A stretch of 64,000 nt of DNA from Endozoicomonas elysicola (GTDB lineage Bacteria; Pseudomonadota; Gammaproteobacteria; Pseudomonadales; Endozoicomonadaceae): positions 3,998,001 through 4,062,000 of the forward strand of contig NZ_JOJP01000001.1 in the NCBI RefSeq assembly GCF_000710775.1, in the 5' to 3' direction. Below the pieces are notes generated by a model. That model was not told the origin of the DNA. It did no database searches and saw nothing but the letters and a program-made list of their open reading frames with translations. Shown in pieces: positions 8,949 to 17,874 of this stretch (its first letter is position 1; the number at the start of each line of letters is the position of its first letter). The position numbers and the translations under genes were made by a program.

Positions 8949-10334
8949 TCAATGAGTAACTTCAGGCAAACCAAAAGAGACAGGGAACAATTGATTCAGC
9001 CTGCTGAAAAGACGATCCTGCCCGGTAAGAATGTTAAGCAGATGGTCCATACTCTCCGGCGATATGACACTGTTACGAAGCACCGTATGTCGATACTCCT
9101 GTATAGTAATGCCTGCTAACAGATATACCGCCATACGTAGCTGTGAGCTGACATTCAGATAGTGAATAATGTCACCTCCATCAGGAGCAGTATGGCCAGC
9201 GACTTCTGGATACCGCTCTTCCAGATTCAGCTCTTTATTAACCATTCTATTGAGCTCACTTTCCCAGTGTGGAGACATCAGGCCATTTTGCCAACCATAC
9301 TCAAGCAGGCCTTCCTGGTTGGCAGCGCTAGTCTCCAATAATCTGAATATATTTTTCTGAGTGCAATCAGGTCGGGTACAGGGAGGGTAAAATGTCTCTC
9401 CCTTTCCAGCCATATCCCGAACGAAAAGTGGCATCTCGGAAGAGCAGGCCCCATAGGTTTTCCAGACATGACGGATATCAATGGCAGTATTCAGACTAAT
9501 CATATCCATGGTTCCAAAAATACCCAGTGGCCGGTTATAAACAATAATAAAAGCTAAATCTGCCAGCTGTCGATTGATAAGATTCTTACCCAGCATATCG
9601 ATAAAGTGTTCTTTAATTCGAAACCAGATGCGATTGAAAGAGTGACCAATCTGATCCTTAATCTCCAGACCATGATTATTTAAACGAAACGACTCTATCC
9701 CCAACCGGGCATTAAAACGTTCCACGGTTCTGGCGGTTGTTTCAGCCTGCAACAGTTTTTCTGATTGGTCTGCTGACACTTGAGAATCACTTTCAGTGAT
9801 AGGGCCATATAGCACACCCACCTCACTGGCTGCGCCATGGGGTGAGTACATATGATTCACGGATACCCTGGTTTTCTGATGTTCCGGTAGATATTCAGTG
9901 AGAACGGAGACAGGAATTGATGAGGAATTGCTGGCAACCACCACATCCGTTTTACCAGCAGACTCCAGCTTATCAAGTACACCTTCGATCAGAGCCTGCT
10001 TTTTCCAAACATTTTCGTTAATCAACTCCTGAATAAAAATAGTATCGGCCCACTCACTCTCCAGTACCTGATCATAGTGGGTTCTGTAGGTAAACGTATG
10101 TTGGTCTGACTCTGCTCCCCAGCGCGCTACAGCTTCATTTATTCTTTTTGGCTCCGTATCAACAATCACAACTTTTACATCATCACCCAGCTTTTGATGC
10201 AATTTGTGAGTAAATACCTTGCCTGTTCTTCCATAGCCTAGGACAACAACCGTTTCAGAATTTCCCGCCAAACTATAAAAGAGTACAAAAATACATATCA
10301 AGACAGACGTTTTTGGCAACCGGAAATAAAACAT
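8949..10334 (-). CDS. exported or membrane-anchored Rossmann-fold protein resembling 3-hydroxyacyl-CoA dehydrogenase
   Basis: 461 residues. The first 27 (MFYFRLPKTSVLICIFVLFYSLAGNSE) form a signal peptide or membrane anchor. Directly after comes a dinucleotide-binding start (VVVLGYGRTGKVF) and, about 45 residues on, an acidic strand end (VIVDTEPKR). The stretch ELINENVWKKQALIEGVLDKL, VVASNSSSIPVSVL and VNHMYSPHGAASEV follows the pattern of 3-hydroxyacyl-CoA dehydrogenases (ExxxE..K, ASNTSS, HFFNP). The usual His-x-Phe-Asn-Pro is replaced by NHMYSPHG. Export of such an NAD-binding enzyme is unusual, so activity is uncertain. The C-terminal half is all-helical in appearance and not assigned. 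ATG at 10334 is preceded by GGAGG. Confidence 0.7.
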   Translation of the reverse strand: MFYFRLPKTSVLICIFVLFYSLAGNSETVVVLGYGRTGKVFTHKLHQKLGDDVKVVIVDTEPKRINEAVARWGAESDQHTFTYRTHYDQVLESEWADTIFIQELINENVWKKQALIEGVLDKLESAGKTDVVVASNSSSIPVSVLTEYLPEHQKTRVSVNHMYSPHGAASEVGVLYGPITESDSQVSADQSEKLLQAETTARTVERFNARLGIESFRLNNHGLEIKDQIGHSFNRIWFRIKEHFIDMLGKNLINRQLADLAFIIVYNRPLGIFGTMDMISLNTAIDIRHVWKTYGACSSEMPLFVRDMAGKGETFYPPCTRPDCTQKNIFRLLETSAANQEGLLEYGWQNGLMSPHWESELNRMVNKELNLEERYPEVAGHTAPDGGDIIHYLNVSSQLRMAVYLLAGITIQEYRHTVLRNSVISPESMDHLLNILTGQDRLFSRLNQLFPVSFGLPEVTH

Positions 10335-10468
10335 TTCTCAGCCTCCAAGCTGAAAATAAAAGGTATTCTCAGTCTAGAAAGTAATCTGAAACAGTCGATC
10401 ATCCGATGCAATATTTTTACTTCATGCTAGCCGGATCATGAGAACTCGGTTGGCTATGAATGCACTAA

Positions 10469-11584
10469 CTAACTTTGAGTATAAAAATTAAAGTGTGGCT
10501 GAGATGATAGCTCTTTTTTCTGCTGCGCTGGATGACTTACAGGAGGTTGAAAGTCTGGGTAAATACTCTGAGCCGGATCTTGAACCGGAGTTGACGCTGA
10601 CAACTTTTCTGAAATATCGTCCCCCTGACTACTTGATGTTTCACTTGTAGAAGCTGAAGCAGGTGCCGTGAGCTCTCTTAACTTTTCTTGCATTAACTGA
10701 AGAGCCATTTGATCTGTCTCTGCAGTAACTTTAAAGACCTTTATATTTCGATCTTTAAGAAGGGTATATGTATGGCTGTTACTGTGCGTATCAGATACTG
10801 CCTGTGAGAAACCCTCAACCTTATTTACCTCTCTAACATTTCTTTTATTTAATTCTTCAGCATAACAGTCTTTGTTTCTTTTACTCTTCATGCGTCTGTT
10901 TGCAAACCATATCCCTACCTGGCTATCAGAAAGATCCAAGGTTGTCGCAAGGTTTTCTTTGACTACACGATCAGGATACCGGCTGCTTTTATAAGCAATT
11001 TCTAGCCCCCTAACCTGCGCCTCTGTGAAATTACTCCTCTGATGCCCACCTTTTTCAGCTCTGAAAGCAGCACGATAATTTGCAGTACTATTCTTACTTT
11101 CAGCATAACCAATATCCCCTGCTACATTTGTTTTCTGAAAAGTTCTCGCAGTTGAAGGGTGCCCTGCCATTAATGCAAGGGACTGAGTTGTACCTGGCCC
11201 ATAGGGTAGACTGCCTGAAGATCCATATACATTAGAAAACGCGGAAGATGCGCGACTGGGTATATATGGTAATACAGAAGGCCATGATGACACATTCGGA
11301 GGATACAGTGACCCGGCTTGAGGAGTCAGATACGGAAAAGAAGGTTGACCTAATCCGGAAAAATCCGATCGCTGATTTAACGAATTCACAGCCTGTGATT
11401 CTGATGTTTGAACTGAGAATCTTCCTAAAGAAACCTCATTCTTTGGAGGCTTATAGCCACCTGGAGAACCTTGTGGACTTTCTGTAGAGATTCTCACCTG
11501 GTCTGGTGATGGTTCTGGTGACCGAGTAAACAGCCTTGCTGAGTCCATAGGGTATAAAGCCAGGTTGATGCTATTAAATACCAT
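10469..11584 (-). CDS. homeodomain protein (eukaryotic PRD-like homeobox) in a bacterium
   Basis: 371 residues from the ATG at 11584 (a GTG three codons upstream is possible; neither has a good ribosome site). Residues about 179-238 are a full-length 60-residue homeodomain with no insertion: arm HQRSNFT, helix 1 EAQVRGLEIAYKSS, the RYPD turn, helix 2 VKENLATTLDL, helix 3 SDSQVGIWFANRRMKSKR. In homeodomain numbering R5, F8, L16, Y20, L40, V45, W48, F49, N51, R53 and K55 all fit. Position 50, which sets DNA specificity, is Ala. The basic run NRRMKSKRNK could act as a nuclear localisation signal. The flanks are Ser/Pro/Tyr/Gln-rich and probably disordered. The gene has no intron and sits between ordinary bacterial genes. 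Inference: an effector acting on host DNA, or a captured domain used in the bacterium. Confidence 0.9.
   Translation of the reverse strand: MVFNSINLALYPMDSARLFTRSPEPSPDQVRISTESPQGSPGGYKPPKNEVSLGRFSVQTSESQAVNSLNQRSDFSGLGQPSFPYLTPQAGSLYPPNVSSWPSVLPYIPSRASSAFSNVYGSSGSLPYGPGTTQSLALMAGHPSTARTFQKTNVAGDIGYAESKNSTANYRAAFRAEKGGHQRSNFTEAQVRGLEIAYKSSRYPDRVVKENLATTLDLSDSQVGIWFANRRMKSKRNKDCYAEELNKRNVREVNKVEGFSQAVSDTHSNSHTYTLLKDRNIKVFKVTAETDQMALQLMQEKLRELTAPASASTSETSSSQGDDISEKLSASTPVQDPAQSIYPDFQPPVSHPAQQKKELSSQPHFNFYTQS
10871..11050 (-). other. homeodomain-coding segment
   Basis: This segment encodes the 60-residue homeodomain. The recognition helix with its WFANRRMKSKR sequence is encoded by about 10877-10909. 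Homeodomain positions were assigned by counting from F8 to W48, which are exactly 40 residues apart, as in the canonical fold. Confidence 0.9.
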
Positions 11585-11705
11585 ACTAGACACAGTGATT
11601 AAAAATTCTATTTTCTTTTTATCTTTTCTTCACACATGACTTTGCAAAATATTAAATAGAGAAACATGAGTCCATATTTCCAACAAAACTTGTCAGGCAT
11701 AAACC

Positions 11706-11737
11706 AAAAAGCCCCTGATTGATATCAAGGGCTTTTA
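11706..11737 (-). terminator. terminator of the ahpC-ahpF unit
   Basis: Stem aaaagcccctga / tcaagggctttt with one mismatch; on the minus strand it ends in GGGGCTTTTTGG. It lies about 55 bases beyond the ahpF stop codon. Confidence 0.75.
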
Positions 11738-11790
11738 CTTTTTATGACTACTTGACTGTTTTTACCTCTAAAACATGTTTGTCGCAGCAA

Positions 11791-13374
11791 TCAAGCAGCC
11801 TTCTGCTGCTGAGGCTCCGGCGTACGAATCAAGTAATCAAAAGCACCCAGCGCCGCATTCGCACCACTGCCCATCGCAATAATAATCTGCTTGTAAGGCG
11901 CAATGGTTACATCACCCGCCGCAAATACACCTGGAAGAGACGTTTCACCCTGGGCTCCGACGATAATCTCGCCACGTGGTGTCAATTCCAGAGTACCTTT
12001 CAGAAACTCTGCATTTGGTACCAGACCAATCTGGACAAAGATACCCGACAGTTCAACCGCTTTACTTTCATCTGTTGCCCGGTCGGTGTAACGCAGCCCG
12101 GTCACCTTCTCACCATCGCCCAGCACTTCAGTGGTCAGTGCTTCGGTAATGATATCGATATTGCCCATGGAGCGCGCCTTGCGCTGCAGTACTTCATCCG
12201 CTCGCAGTTTGCTATCGAATTCCAGAACCGTCACGTGCTCAACGATGCCTGCCAGGTCGATTGCCGCTTCAATACCGGAGTTGCCTCCACCAATCACAGC
12301 AACTTTCTTACCTTTGAACAAAGGGCCATCGCAGTGTGGGCAGTAAGCGACACCTTTACCACGATATTCCTGCTCACCCGGAACATTCATCTCTCTCCAG
12401 CGGGCACCGGTAGCGATGACCAGTGAGCGGCTCTTCAGGGTTGCACCGCTTTCCAGCTCAACCTGAATCAGGTCACCCACCTGTTCCGCCGCAACAATCC
12501 GGCTGGCACGTTGCTGAGTCATGATATCGACATCATAATCGCGCACATGCTCTTCAAGACTGGCAGCCAGCTTTGGACCTTCAGTCGCCTTAACAGAGAT
12601 AAAGTTTTCAATACCCACAGTATCCATCACCTGACCACCAAAACGGTCAGCAACAATACCGGTACGAATGCCTTTACGAGCACTGTAGATAGCCGCAGCA
12701 GCACCCGCTGGACCACCACCAACGACCAGCACATCAAACGGTGCTTTTTCAGAGATCGCTTCCGCCTGACGTGTTGCAGCACCGGTATCCAGTTTATTCA
12801 GAATTTCCTGTAGAGAGATACGCCCCTGGGCAAACAGTTCTCCATTCAGGTAAACCGATGGCACGGCCATAACCTTTCGCTCATCCACTTCTTTCGGAAA
12901 CAAGGCGCCATCAATCATTACGTTGGTGATGTTGGGATTCAGAGCAGACATGATATTCAAAGCCTGCACCACATCCGGGCAGTTCTGGCAGCTCAGGGAA
13001 ACATAAGTTTCAAAACGGTAGTTTCCTTCCAGCGCTTTCACCTGCTCAGCCAAGGCATCATCAACTTTGATCGGGTGACCACCACTGTGCAAAAGTGCCA
13101 GTACCAATGAGGTGAACTCATGCCCCATTGGCAATCCCGCAAAACGGATTTCACTGCCAGTCTCAGCAGAACGAACCAGCATTTGAGGCTTCCGTTCATT
13201 GCTATTGTCAGATTTCGCTACACTGACCTTTTCAGACAAACTGGCAATGTCGTTCGCCAGTGATTCCATCTCTCTGGATTTATTACTGTCATCCAGAGAA
13301 ACCACCAACTGTACCGGAGTTTTCAGGTTTTGAAGATAGGCTTGTAATTGGGTTTTCATGGTTGTGTCGAGCAT
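11791..13374 (-). CDS. ahpF: alkyl hydroperoxide reductase subunit F
   Basis: 527 residues from ATG 13374 (SD AAGGG 8-12 bases upstream; the start [14 protein letters not shown] aligns with E. coli AhpF). The N-terminal tandem thioredoxin-like domain contains the redox pair CQNC ([14 protein letters not shown]). An FAD-binding segment ([20 protein letters not shown]) follows, then the second redox pair CPHC in [10 protein letters not shown], the NAD(P)H site [15 protein letters not shown], and [13 protein letters not shown]. It takes electrons from NADH and re-reduces AhpC in the cytoplasm. The gene lies 200 bases downstream of ahpC on the same strand, with a perfect hairpin in between that may lower its expression relative to ahpC. 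Confidence 0.97.
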
Positions 13375-13467
13375 AGTCACACCCTTATATTCTTGAATTT
13401 GTATTTGTTAAAGAGAAAATATCGTTTTGCTTTTGTCTATCAGGCTCTTGCAGATAAGCCTTTTAAA

Positions 13468-13516
13468 GCTGACCAGGAATGATGAATACTCGGTTTACTC
13501 ATCATTCCTGGTCAGC
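13468..13516. terminator. perfect 18-bp hairpin between ahpC and ahpF (attenuator candidate)
   Basis: gctgaccaggaatgatga (13468-13485) is perfectly inverted at 13499-13516 around a 13-base loop. On the minus (transcribed) strand the right-hand flank is only moderately T-rich (TTTAAAAGG). It could therefore be a partial terminator or an mRNA-stabilising hairpin, rather than a full stop. Confidence 0.6.
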
Positions 13517-13573
13517 CTTTAAGTTCCCCCCCAAACTAGAGGTTAGAGGGGAACACCAGCCAAAATCTGTCGT

Positions 13574-14143
13574 TTAGATTTTGCCTACCAGATCCAGAGA
13601 AGGCGCCAGAGTCTCTTCACCTGGCTGCCATGCAGCTGGGCAAACTTCGCCATCGTGCTCAGCAATGTACTGTGCAGCTTGAACCTTACGAACCAGATCC
13701 TTAGCAGAACGGCCAATGCCCAGGTCGTTAGTTTCGATGGACTTGATTTCGCCCTCTGGGTTGATTACAAAGGTACCGCGCAGTGCCAGACCTTCTTCTT
13801 CAATCATCACACCGAAGTTGCGGGTGATAGTGCCGGTTGGGTCACCGATCATTGGAAACTGGATTTTTTTGATGGTGTCAGAACCATCATGCCAGGCTTT
13901 GTGAGTGAAGTGTGTATCAGTAGAAACGGAGTATACTTCCACCCCCATAGACTGAAGCTTTTCATAGTGATCAGCCAGATCACCCAGCTCAGTTGGGCAG
14001 ACAAAAGTGAAGTCAGCAGGGTAGAAGAACACAACAGACCACTTGCCCAGCAGGCTCTGTTCAGTCACATCCACAAACTCACCATTATGGAAAGCAGTGG
14101 CTTTGAATGGCTTGATAACGGTGTTAATCAGAGATTGAGTCAT
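13574..14143 (-). CDS. ahpC: alkyl hydroperoxide reductase subunit C (2-Cys peroxiredoxin)
   Basis: 189 residues, near the usual 187. The peroxidatic cysteine is in [12 protein letters not shown] (about residue 50) and the resolving cysteine in [12 protein letters not shown] (about residue 168). It reduces hydrogen peroxide and organic hydroperoxides and is recycled by AhpF encoded next. The start ATG at 14143 follows a GAGAAGG-type ribosome site. The divergent 156-base region towards the TSUP gene holds its promoter. One OxyR-like half-site (ATAGATTTAATTAAT, 14237-14251) is visible there but too weak to rely on. Confidence 0.97.
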
Positions 14144-14299
14144 TTGATTTACCTTCTCGGTTGGTTTGTGTCGTTCACGTGATAAAGGTTACGCCCAAAG
14201 CATCAAACATCAAAATTAATTAAAGAAATACACTCAATAGATTTAATTAATCGAAAGAATTCGGGTTTATAAACTAAAAGGCATCAGCAGGAACGGTTT

Positions 14300-15058
14300 A
14301 TGGAAGTGACAGTAGCATCATCCACAATACTGATTGCCCTGGGCATTCTGGCAGGCATCATCAACACACTGGCGGGCGGAGGCTCCAATCTGACACTGCC
14401 AGCTCTGATGGTAATGGGCATGCCAGCAGATATTGCCAATGCCAGCAATCGGGTGGGTATCTTCCTTCAGAGCCTGACTGGTGCTCTGGGTTTCAAGAAG
14501 CATAATCGCCTGGAAAGTGATGAAATTCTACCTATGATGATTCCCACCCTTCTGGGTGGTTTGGCAGGTGCATTGGCCGCCTCGTTCAGCCCTGAGTGGA
14601 TACTGAAACCAATGCTGCTCGGTGCTATGGTGACCATGAGTCTGATTATGGTGCTGCGGCCAGCGATGATTATTCCACCGGAAGGGACTATTCCACTGAA
14701 GGTTGCTGACTCCCCCAAATCCTGGATAGGTCTGGCCATAGCGGGATTCTATGGTGGCTTTGTACAGGCTGGGGTGGGCTTTATTCTGCTGGCAGCGGTG
14801 TGTGGTGTACTTCGTTACGACCTGGTGCGCGGCAACGCACTGAAACTGGTCTGCACACTGGCTTTTACCCTGGTTGCTCTTGTGGTTTTTATTGCCCGTG
14901 ATCAGGTGGCCTGGATTCCTGCCTTGATTCTATCGATTGGCTTTATTATTGGCGCCCATCTATCGGTGAAGTTCGCCATTAAAGCGAAACCGGAGACACT
15001 GAAAAAGCTGTTGCTAGTGATGACTATTTGTGGGTGTTTTGCGGCGATGTTTTTTTAA
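14300..15058 (+). CDS. TSUP (TauE/SafE) family inner-membrane exporter
   Basis: 252 residues, very hydrophobic, with about eight membrane segments. The N-terminal signature GILAGIINTLAGGGSNLTLPAL (glycine-rich loop after the first helix) and the later repeat GGFVQAGVGFILLAAVCGVLR are the two homologous halves typical of TSUP proteins. Members move sulfite, sulfoacetate or similar anions across the inner membrane; the substrate here cannot be deduced. An AGGAA ribosome site precedes the ATG. It is divergent from ahpC, so the two may share a regulatory region, and it converges on the orphan gene at 15072. Confidence 0.88.
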   Translation: MEVTVASSTILIALGILAGIINTLAGGGSNLTLPALMVMGMPADIANASNRVGIFLQSLTGALGFKKHNRLESDEILPMMIPTLLGGLAGALAASFSPEWILKPMLLGAMVTMSLIMVLRPAMIIPPEGTIPLKVADSPKSWIGLAIAGFYGGFVQAGVGFILLAAVCGVLRYDLVRGNALKLVCTLAFTLVALVVFIARDQVAWIPALILSIGFIIGAHLSVKFAIKAKPETLKKLLLVMTICGCFAAMFF

Positions 15059-15071
15059 GGTCATAAGGAAG

Positions 15072-16169
15072 CTATGACTTGAACATCTTGGGTAACTCAC
15101 TTTTCATACCCTCAATATTCACAACTATGTGGGTTGGCTGCTGACTCCATCGAACACAATTAAAAGTTTCATCATCTGCCTCAATATGAAGCAATTTATT
15201 TAAGGATTTTTCCAAAATCGTAAAAGCCTGAAGGTCCACAATGACTTCACTCTTAGTCTCATTTGTGTAAGCAATTCCTTTACATTGGCCAGAGCTAACC
15301 GTCGCTAATAAAAATGGCAGGATCGAAAGGTGTTGATAATATGAATACTCTTTCCAATTCTCTAAATCAGCTGTTGAATGTACATCAGCTGAACTATTTA
15401 TCGATGGCATAGGTATCTGTATACCCTGCCCCTTTCTTGAAGCCATCTGTTGCTTTTCCGTGCCTCCTGCCCCGACCAGATTAACTTGTTCATTTACACT
15501 TGGCTGAGGCCAAGATACTGGAAATCGTCCTGTCTGCATCTGCGCAGAATTTAAACGGGCACTCTGATCATATGTATACCTTTGATTTATCAAATGGCTC
15601 TGATTACTTACAGATGGCCTTTGGTATGGTGAACTCTCAAAGTTCCTTTTTTGTTGTAATTGGCTCATTGCTTTGAGCCGCTGCAGTGGATAGCGATTGT
15701 CCTGAAAATACTGCCCATGTTCAGCCTGCAAAATGTTGGCTCCGCTATGGCCTGCCTGAAACGTATAGTTCTGCGTAGTGGTTCCTTTGGGAGAGAGACC
15801 AGCCCAATAGTGACTATGTAAAGTAGTACATGGCTGTCCTTCACTTCTCAAGGATGGATAACGTGAGGAGGGGTGCAGGCTAGCTGTAACATGGGTGACA
15901 GAACTTACTTGCCCATGAGAAAAGCTATTTTGCCTACCTTCAACCATTGGTTTGTTTTGAGCAACAACGCTTTCCTGAAGCTGTACTGATTGAACTGGCT
16001 TAACATCACTAATTGAACTGACTGAATGCCCGCCAGCAAGACTACTTGAGATAGACTTTGGACTATTACGAACCTCTGCCTCTGTTGAACTGTCATCAGA
16101 TCCATTTGATCCTTCTACTGAAGATATATTAGAAAAAGTCAGAGAGGGAAGATTGACACCTTCATTCAT
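15072..16169 (-). CDS. Ser/Gln-rich orphan protein, possible relative of the homeodomain protein
   Basis: 365 residues; no known domain recognised. Residues 1 to about 250 are Ser/Gln/His/Tyr-rich and look disordered. The last 100 residues appear folded (helices around YYQHLSILPFLLATVSS and AFTILEKSLNKLLHIE, then strands THIVVNIEG). It shares the short pattern TTQ-x5-AGH with the N-terminal part of the homeodomain protein, at nearly the same distance from the start (residue about 131 here, about 132 there). AGGAAG precedes the ATG at 16169. Low-complexity composition and lack of relatives suggest a secreted effector, but no secretion signal can be proven. It carries no homeodomain. Confidence 0.65.
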   Translation of the reverse strand: MNEGVNLPSLTFSNISSVEGSNGSDDSSTEAEVRNSPKSISSSLAGGHSVSSISDVKPVQSVQLQESVVAQNKPMVEGRQNSFSHGQVSSVTHVTASLHPSSRYPSLRSEGQPCTTLHSHYWAGLSPKGTTTQNYTFQAGHSGANILQAEHGQYFQDNRYPLQRLKAMSQLQQKRNFESSPYQRPSVSNQSHLINQRYTYDQSARLNSAQMQTGRFPVSWPQPSVNEQVNLVGAGGTEKQQMASRKGQGIQIPMPSINSSADVHSTADLENWKEYSYYQHLSILPFLLATVSSGQCKGIAYTNETKSEVIVDLQAFTILEKSLNKLLHIEADDETFNCVRWSQQPTHIVVNIEGMKSELPKMFKS

Positions 16170-16250
16170 TTAAACGCTTCCTGTCAGAGCTCTTTTGACA
16201 GGAAACATAGTCAAGATATAAGTGGTTTGCAGAAAGAATATTTGGAATAT

Positions 16251-16273
16251 AAAAAAACCCGGCAACTGCCGGG
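16251..16273 (-). terminator. terminator of the FadL-type gene
   Basis: CCCGGCA-ac-TGCCGGG (16258-16273) followed on the minus strand by seven T. It lies 47 bases past the stop of the outer-membrane channel gene. Confidence 0.85.
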
Positions 16274-16319
16274 CTTCTTTTTCCTCGTCATATCTTTTCG
16301 ATAATGTTGAGACTGGGCT

Positions 16320-17588
16320 TTAGAAACGCTTGGTTACCGATGCACTGAATACATGAGCAGTGTTGTCGTACTCACCCTCAAGAGTCAGGCCACCGTTAAC
16401 AGAGCCATCGTTATTATAGTTTTCCTCATCAATCTTAACCTTTGATGCAAACATGTAGCCATAAGCTGCATCAACGGTCCAATCATTCCCAAGTTCATAC
16501 TTGGCACCAACCGTTAACCAGTTACGATCACCGTCAGGAATACGTGCAGTTCTAAACTCATCTTGAACAGGAGTTTGATCAAATGCATAACCAGCTTTTA
16601 AGGTCAGCTGATCACTGTATTTATAACTACCACCCACTGCGAAAGACCAACTATTTTTCCAGTTTTCCGGTACATAAGTAATGACTGTAGAATCACTTGG
16701 ATCTAATCCGGAGATTGGACCACCGCCTTGATCAGATTCAATGACAAGTTTGTCAAAACGGCTCCAACGGGTCCAGGTCGCCCCAGCCATAACCGTCCAA
16801 CGGTCATCTAATTCATGTGTAGCACTAAACTCCAGAGTCTCTGGCAAAGTGATATTAAGTTTAGCTTTTTCAGAAATTCCTGCAGGCTGAAGTGTCGCAT
16901 CGCCTTTAAGTTTCAAGTCTATTTTTGAGCGATAACTAACCCCTAAAGAAGTGGTTTCCAGTGGTTGCCATATTGCTCCAATGTTCCATCCATAAGCCCA
17001 ATCATCACCCTCAACCAATACAGCAGTGGCTGGAGAGGCAGGGTTAATAAATCTACTAAGTTCTCCTTCCGCATAGGTTGCAAAGAGTCCTATACCGAAA
17101 GAGAGTTGATCTGAAAACTTATAAGCAACTGTTGGCTGGAGGTTAATTACAGAAACATCTGTTTCGTTGGCAAGGTAACGTCCGGCCCAATCATCGTTGT
17201 AGTCAGTGGACGAACCAAAAGGAGCGTACATTCCCAATCCAAACGATAACTGATCATCAATAGGCATTGAGAAATAACCAAAAGGAATCACCGCTGTGTT
17301 CAAAAATTCATCATTGGTGCTGGCTCCTGCAAAGCTGCCTTCACCTTTGAAATCACCTTTTGGCACAACGACACCGCCACCCACAGTCACCTGCCGCTCT
17401 TCAAGCAGCGCGATACCCGCTGGGTTAGCCGCCATAATAGAAGCATCTTCAGCATTGGAACCCCGCCCCGCATAAGCAGTACCCGCAGCAGCCGCTGAAG
17501 ACTCATTCAGGGCAAAACCTGCAGCACCAGCCTGCATGGCCAGTGTCAGTGTCGACAGGGCAAAGAGGGATTGATTTATTTTTTTCAT
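16320..17588 (-). CDS. OmpP1/FadL/TodX family outer-membrane transport protein
   Basis: 422 residues with a signal peptide (MKKINQSLFALSTLTLAMQAGA) and then GFALNESSAAAAGTAYAGRGSNAEDASIMAANPAG. This is the hallmark N-terminus of the FadL family (NPAG motif), which plugs the barrel and binds hydrophobic ligands. The C-terminus ends in aromatic phenylalanine (SASVTKRF), as outer-membrane barrels do. These 14-stranded channels let fatty acids or aromatic hydrocarbons diffuse into the cell. It is the first gene of the hydrophobic-compound island and shares its orientation with the DUF1329/DUF1302 genes upstream. A good AAGGGAAG ribosome site precedes ATG 17588. Confidence 0.92.
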   Translation of the reverse strand: MKKINQSLFALSTLTLAMQAGAAGFALNESSAAAAGTAYAGRGSNAEDASIMAANPAGIALLEERQVTVGGGVVVPKGDFKGEGSFAGASTNDEFLNTAVIPFGYFSMPIDDQLSFGLGMYAPFGSSTDYNDDWAGRYLANETDVSVINLQPTVAYKFSDQLSFGIGLFATYAEGELSRFINPASPATAVLVEGDDWAYGWNIGAIWQPLETTSLGVSYRSKIDLKLKGDATLQPAGISEKAKLNITLPETLEFSATHELDDRWTVMAGATWTRWSRFDKLVIESDQGGGPISGLDPSDSTVITYVPENWKNSWSFAVGGSYKYSDQLTLKAGYAFDQTPVQDEFRTARIPDGDRNWLTVGAKYELGNDWTVDAAYGYMFASKVKIDEENYNNDGSVNGGLTLEGEYDNTAHVFSASVTKRF

Positions 17589-17814
17589 AGTAACTTCCCT
17601 TCAGGCACATCGTTAGGTGCATTTTTATTGTTGTGTGAAAACTGCGTGCATTTTCGTTAGCGGATGTTAAAACATTTGTTTGAATTTGAAAAGCAATACA
17701 CCACCTCTGCGTAAATTCCAGTAACAATTTGGTCAAATCGCACTCAACTCAATCCATTCAGCAATACTATTAGCAGCAGGAAGCAAGAATCAGGAAGCGA
17801 AAAATCTTAAAGAT

Positions 17815-17840
17815 AAAAAAGGCCGGAGCAAGCTCCGGCC
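17815..17840 (-). terminator. terminator of the DUF1302-DUF1329 unit
   Basis: GGCCGGAGC-aa-GCTCCGGCC (17821-17840), followed on the minus strand by TTTTTT. It lies 35 bases past the stop of the DUF1329 gene. Confidence 0.88.
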
Positions 17841-17874
17841 AAAAAGACTTTCATGAGATCATCACGAAAGCGTA

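Noticed and set aside
10871..11050. Ordinary bacterial helix-turn-helix instead of a homeodomain
   Set aside because: The spacing F8-W48 of 40 residues and the WFxNRR recognition helix with N51/R53 are specific to homeodomains, not to lambda-repressor, TetR or LuxR types.
11248..11487. Plus-strand frame inside the homeodomain gene
   Set aside because: Shadow of the minus-strand gene; no ribosome site and no recognisable sequence.
14237..14251. OxyR site upstream of ahpC
   Set aside because: Only one half-site resembles the consensus; the second half does not match well enough.
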